Origin: Chloroflexota bacterium
GTDB lineage: Bacteria > Chloroflexota > UBA6077 > CF-72
DNA length: 39,779 nt
Direction of reading: 5' to 3'
NCBI GenBank assembly: GCA_019239775.1
Contig: JAFAZN010000341.1
Coordinates: 1-39,779 of the forward strand
Made by a program: the position numbers and the translations under genes. Below, piece by piece: positions 38,119 to 39,779 of this stretch (position 1 is its first letter; each line of letters starts with the position of its first letter). The notes beneath the pieces are model-generated. The model did no database searches, had not been told where the DNA came from, and saw only the letters and a program-made list of their open reading frames with translations.

Positions 38119-39779
38119 TCAACGCGCTGGCGACGAAGCGATCTGCTGCTGAAATTCTGTGCGGATCTGCTCTCCGCCGTTGGACTGCCAATCCTTCACC
38201 ATCTGGTCGTAGTCGCTGAGTGGGCGGCGGCCAGCCACCAGGTCACCGAGGGTGTCCATGATCGCAAGGTTCAGCTTGGTGCCTTTTGCATCGTTGGTGG
38301 CAGATGCCAATCCGAGTGACGGGTCGGCCAGACCCGGTGGGATCAACGCCTGCTCCGCCCCGTACTCGAGTTTCACGAAATCGCCGGCGCCAGGGTAGTA
38401 GATCACCTGTGTGTGCTGGACCACATATCGCCACGGAACATTGTTGACGTCCGCGTTCCACGCGGGCGTGGCGACCGGATTTCCGCTTGCGTCGAGGTTG
38501 TAGTGCGTCCCCGCGAGGCCATTTGTCAGGAGCAGGTCCTCCTGGCTGCCAAACGGCGCGGCGAGCCAGTTCATGACTCGCAGGATCTCCTTGATCCGAT
38601 CCGCGGAGGCCGCCTTGAGCGTGGCCAACGAGTTGTATCCCGCGCCAAGATAGGTGATTGGCTTGGCGCCCTCCTGAGCCGGAAATGGATCCACCATGAG
38701 AAAATCGACTTTCGGCTCGGCCTTCTGGCCCTTGGTCCACACGTCGAACCAGTTGTTGCCGAACGCCTGAACGGCGGTGGCGATCTTGCCTGCCACGAAC
38801 ATGTCGCGGTAAGCGGTTTGGCTCGGCGTGGTGGCCGAATCCGGATGGGTTACGCCCGCATCGACGAGGTCCCGTACGTAGGCCACCGCCTGTTTGTACT
38901 GGTCCGTCTCGATGTCTTTGACGAGCTTGCCGCTGGAGTCCAGCGACCAGTTGTTGGGTGCGCCAAACATCTGCACGAAATAGGCGCCGACCAGAAACGC
39001 GGCGCCTTGAAAGCCACCAAAGCCCCATGCGTTGCTCTCGGGGTGCGTCAGCTCCTTGAGCACGCGCTTGAAGTCGTCCGCGCTTTTGGGCGTCACGTCT
39101 TTCCCAATCCGAGCATCCCACAGCTCGGTGTTCTTGAACAACTGATTACCGCCGGGCGTGGGGCGCTCCAGCGGGATGCCATAGACGTGTCCGTTGATAA
39201 CGGCGCCTGAGTACTGCCAGGCGTACGTTGGGATCGCCGCCAGATTGGGGTAATTCTTGATCGCATCACCGGCGAGGTAAGGCGTGAGGTCGGCGCCCGA
39301 ATGCTGCAGATACGCCGGTACGTTCGGAATGGATGTGGAAGGCGCGCTGAAAAAGCACAGGATGTCCGGCAGGTCAGTGCCACCCGCCATCAGCGCACCA
39401 ATTTTTGCGGTGTAATCGGCGAGTGGAACGATGTTGAAGCGAAAATCGACGTTCAACGCTTTGTTGACTGCCTGCCAGGCGGGGTTCTGGTCCACCGGAG
39501 TCGGCGGAGGGTACAGGCCGACCAGCGTCGCCACGATAGTGCTGCCGGACCCTGGCGCATCGCCGGACTGGGCCTTTACCGGATTCGACGGATAAGTCAG
39601 GTAGCCGTCCTCGTACAGCGGTCCTTTGCTGGAAAGATCGGCTTTGGGTTTGTTAGCGGGTGGAAGATACGTTGGCAACCCACTGGTATTCGTGGTGGCC
39701 GACGTGGCGGTTGCGGGAGCCGCCGTCGTTGGACTCGCAGGCACCGCTGGGGCGCACGCCGCGCTCAACACCGACACAC
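38119..39779 (-). CDS. Extracellular solute-binding lipoprotein, family 1 (LipO-like), 5' truncated by window
   Basis: At least 552 residues of a large sugar-type binding protein; the signal peptide start lies beyond the right edge. The first visible residues read SVLSAACAP, a lipobox, so only a short N-terminal part is missing. Family traits: KIGALMAGGTDLPDILCFFS near the start, VYGIPLERPTPGG and long insertion loops typical of the LipO/YtcQ group (about 500-560 residues). These serve ABC importers of oligosaccharides. Upstream permeases would lie outside the window. The downstream crotonase gene follows after 56 bases on the same strand. Confidence 0.88.
   Translation of the reverse strand, partial: VSVLSAACAPAVPASPTTAAPATATSATTNTSGLPTYLPPANKPKADLSSKGPLYEDGYLTYPSNPVKAQSGDAPGSGSTIVATLVGLYPPPTPVDQNPAWQAVNKALNVDFRFNIVPLADYTAKIGALMAGGTDLPDILCFFSAPSTSIPNVPAYLQHSGADLTPYLAGDAIKNYPNLAAIPTYAWQYSGAVINGHVYGIPLERPTPGGNQLFKNTELWDARIGKDVTPKSADDFKRVLKELTHPESNAWGFGGFQGAAFLVGAYFVQMFGAPNNWSLDSSGKLVKDIETDQYKQAVAYVRDLVDAGVTHPDSATTPSQTAYRDMFVAGKIATAVQAFGNNWFDVWTKGQKAEPKVDFLMVDPFPAQEGAKPITYLGAGYNSLATLKAASADRIKEILRVMNWLAAPFGSQEDLLLTNGLAGTHYNLDASGNPVATPAWNADVNNVPWRYVVQHTQVIYYPGAGDFVKLEYGAEQALIPPGLADPSLGLASATNDAKGTKLNLAIMDTLGDLVAGRRPLSDYDQMVKDWQSNGGEQIRTEFQQQIASSPAR

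Overview
The window (about 62% G+C by eye) looks like chromosomal DNA of a soil-type, probably uncultured member of the Chloroflexota or a neighbouring lineage. This rests on family-level recognition: a typical bacterial RpoB N-terminus at the left edge, Tat-type solute-binding lipoproteins with Ala/Pro/Thr-rich linkers, many flavin-dependent luciferase-like and acyl-CoA dehydrogenase genes, and a zinc-finger protein / TPR-CHAT / subtilisin gene trio of the kind seen in Chloroflexota. I saw no rRNA, tRNA, CRISPR array, integrase or transposase.

Layout. 1-372 is the 5' end of rpoB (minus strand, runs off the window). 562-2232 is a peptide-type solute-binding lipoprotein. 2282-3246 is a broken MetE-like gene with an intact relative at 24754-25941. 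3295-6318 holds small regulatory or stress-type genes (GyrI-like, CGNR zinc finger, a winged helix, a mycothiol-type DinB protein, a DHFR/RibD-like reductase). After two long inverted repeats (6341-6469) come an alpha/beta hydrolase and a flavin monooxygenase (minus), then an MFS transporter and a Rieske oxygenase (plus). 11291-11950 is a secreted protein with an internal duplication.

12031-19364 is a CoA-thioester catabolic block on the minus strand: two MaoC-type hydratase subunits, an SDR dehydrogenase, three acyl-CoA dehydrogenases (one N-terminally truncated), a TetR regulator and an HpcH/HpaI-type aldolase, with a divergent PHP phosphoesterase inside it. Two near-identical palindromes, one before the acyl-CoA dehydrogenase operon and one before tetR, suggest an autoregulated local regulon. 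A three-copy 34-bp hairpin repeat lies between tetR and that operon.

19437-24725 is the most interesting segment: three plus-strand genes with overlapping ends encoding a zinc-finger (anti-sigma-like) protein with a beta-sandwich tail, a 974-residue TPR-CHAT caspase-like protease and a cytosolic S8 subtilisin with a complete triad. It reads as a sensor plus two-protease cascade, with no sigma factor and no obvious effector next to it.

25945-30486 (minus) is an oligopeptide-type ABC operon (lipoprotein, two permeases, no ATPase) ending in a 2-hydroxyacid dehydrogenase. 30555-32872 holds a cupin protein, an amidohydrolase and another flavin monooxygenase. 32975-34547 is a thiosulfate-uptake pair (YeeE/TsuA-like and TusA/TsuB-like), followed by a Tat lipoprotein beta-propeller, a membrane protein and a four-helix-type bis-histidine membrane protein. 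The right edge has an ECHDC3-like crotonase and a solute-binding lipoprotein cut by the window end. Genes are tightly packed, and several convergent pairs overlap.
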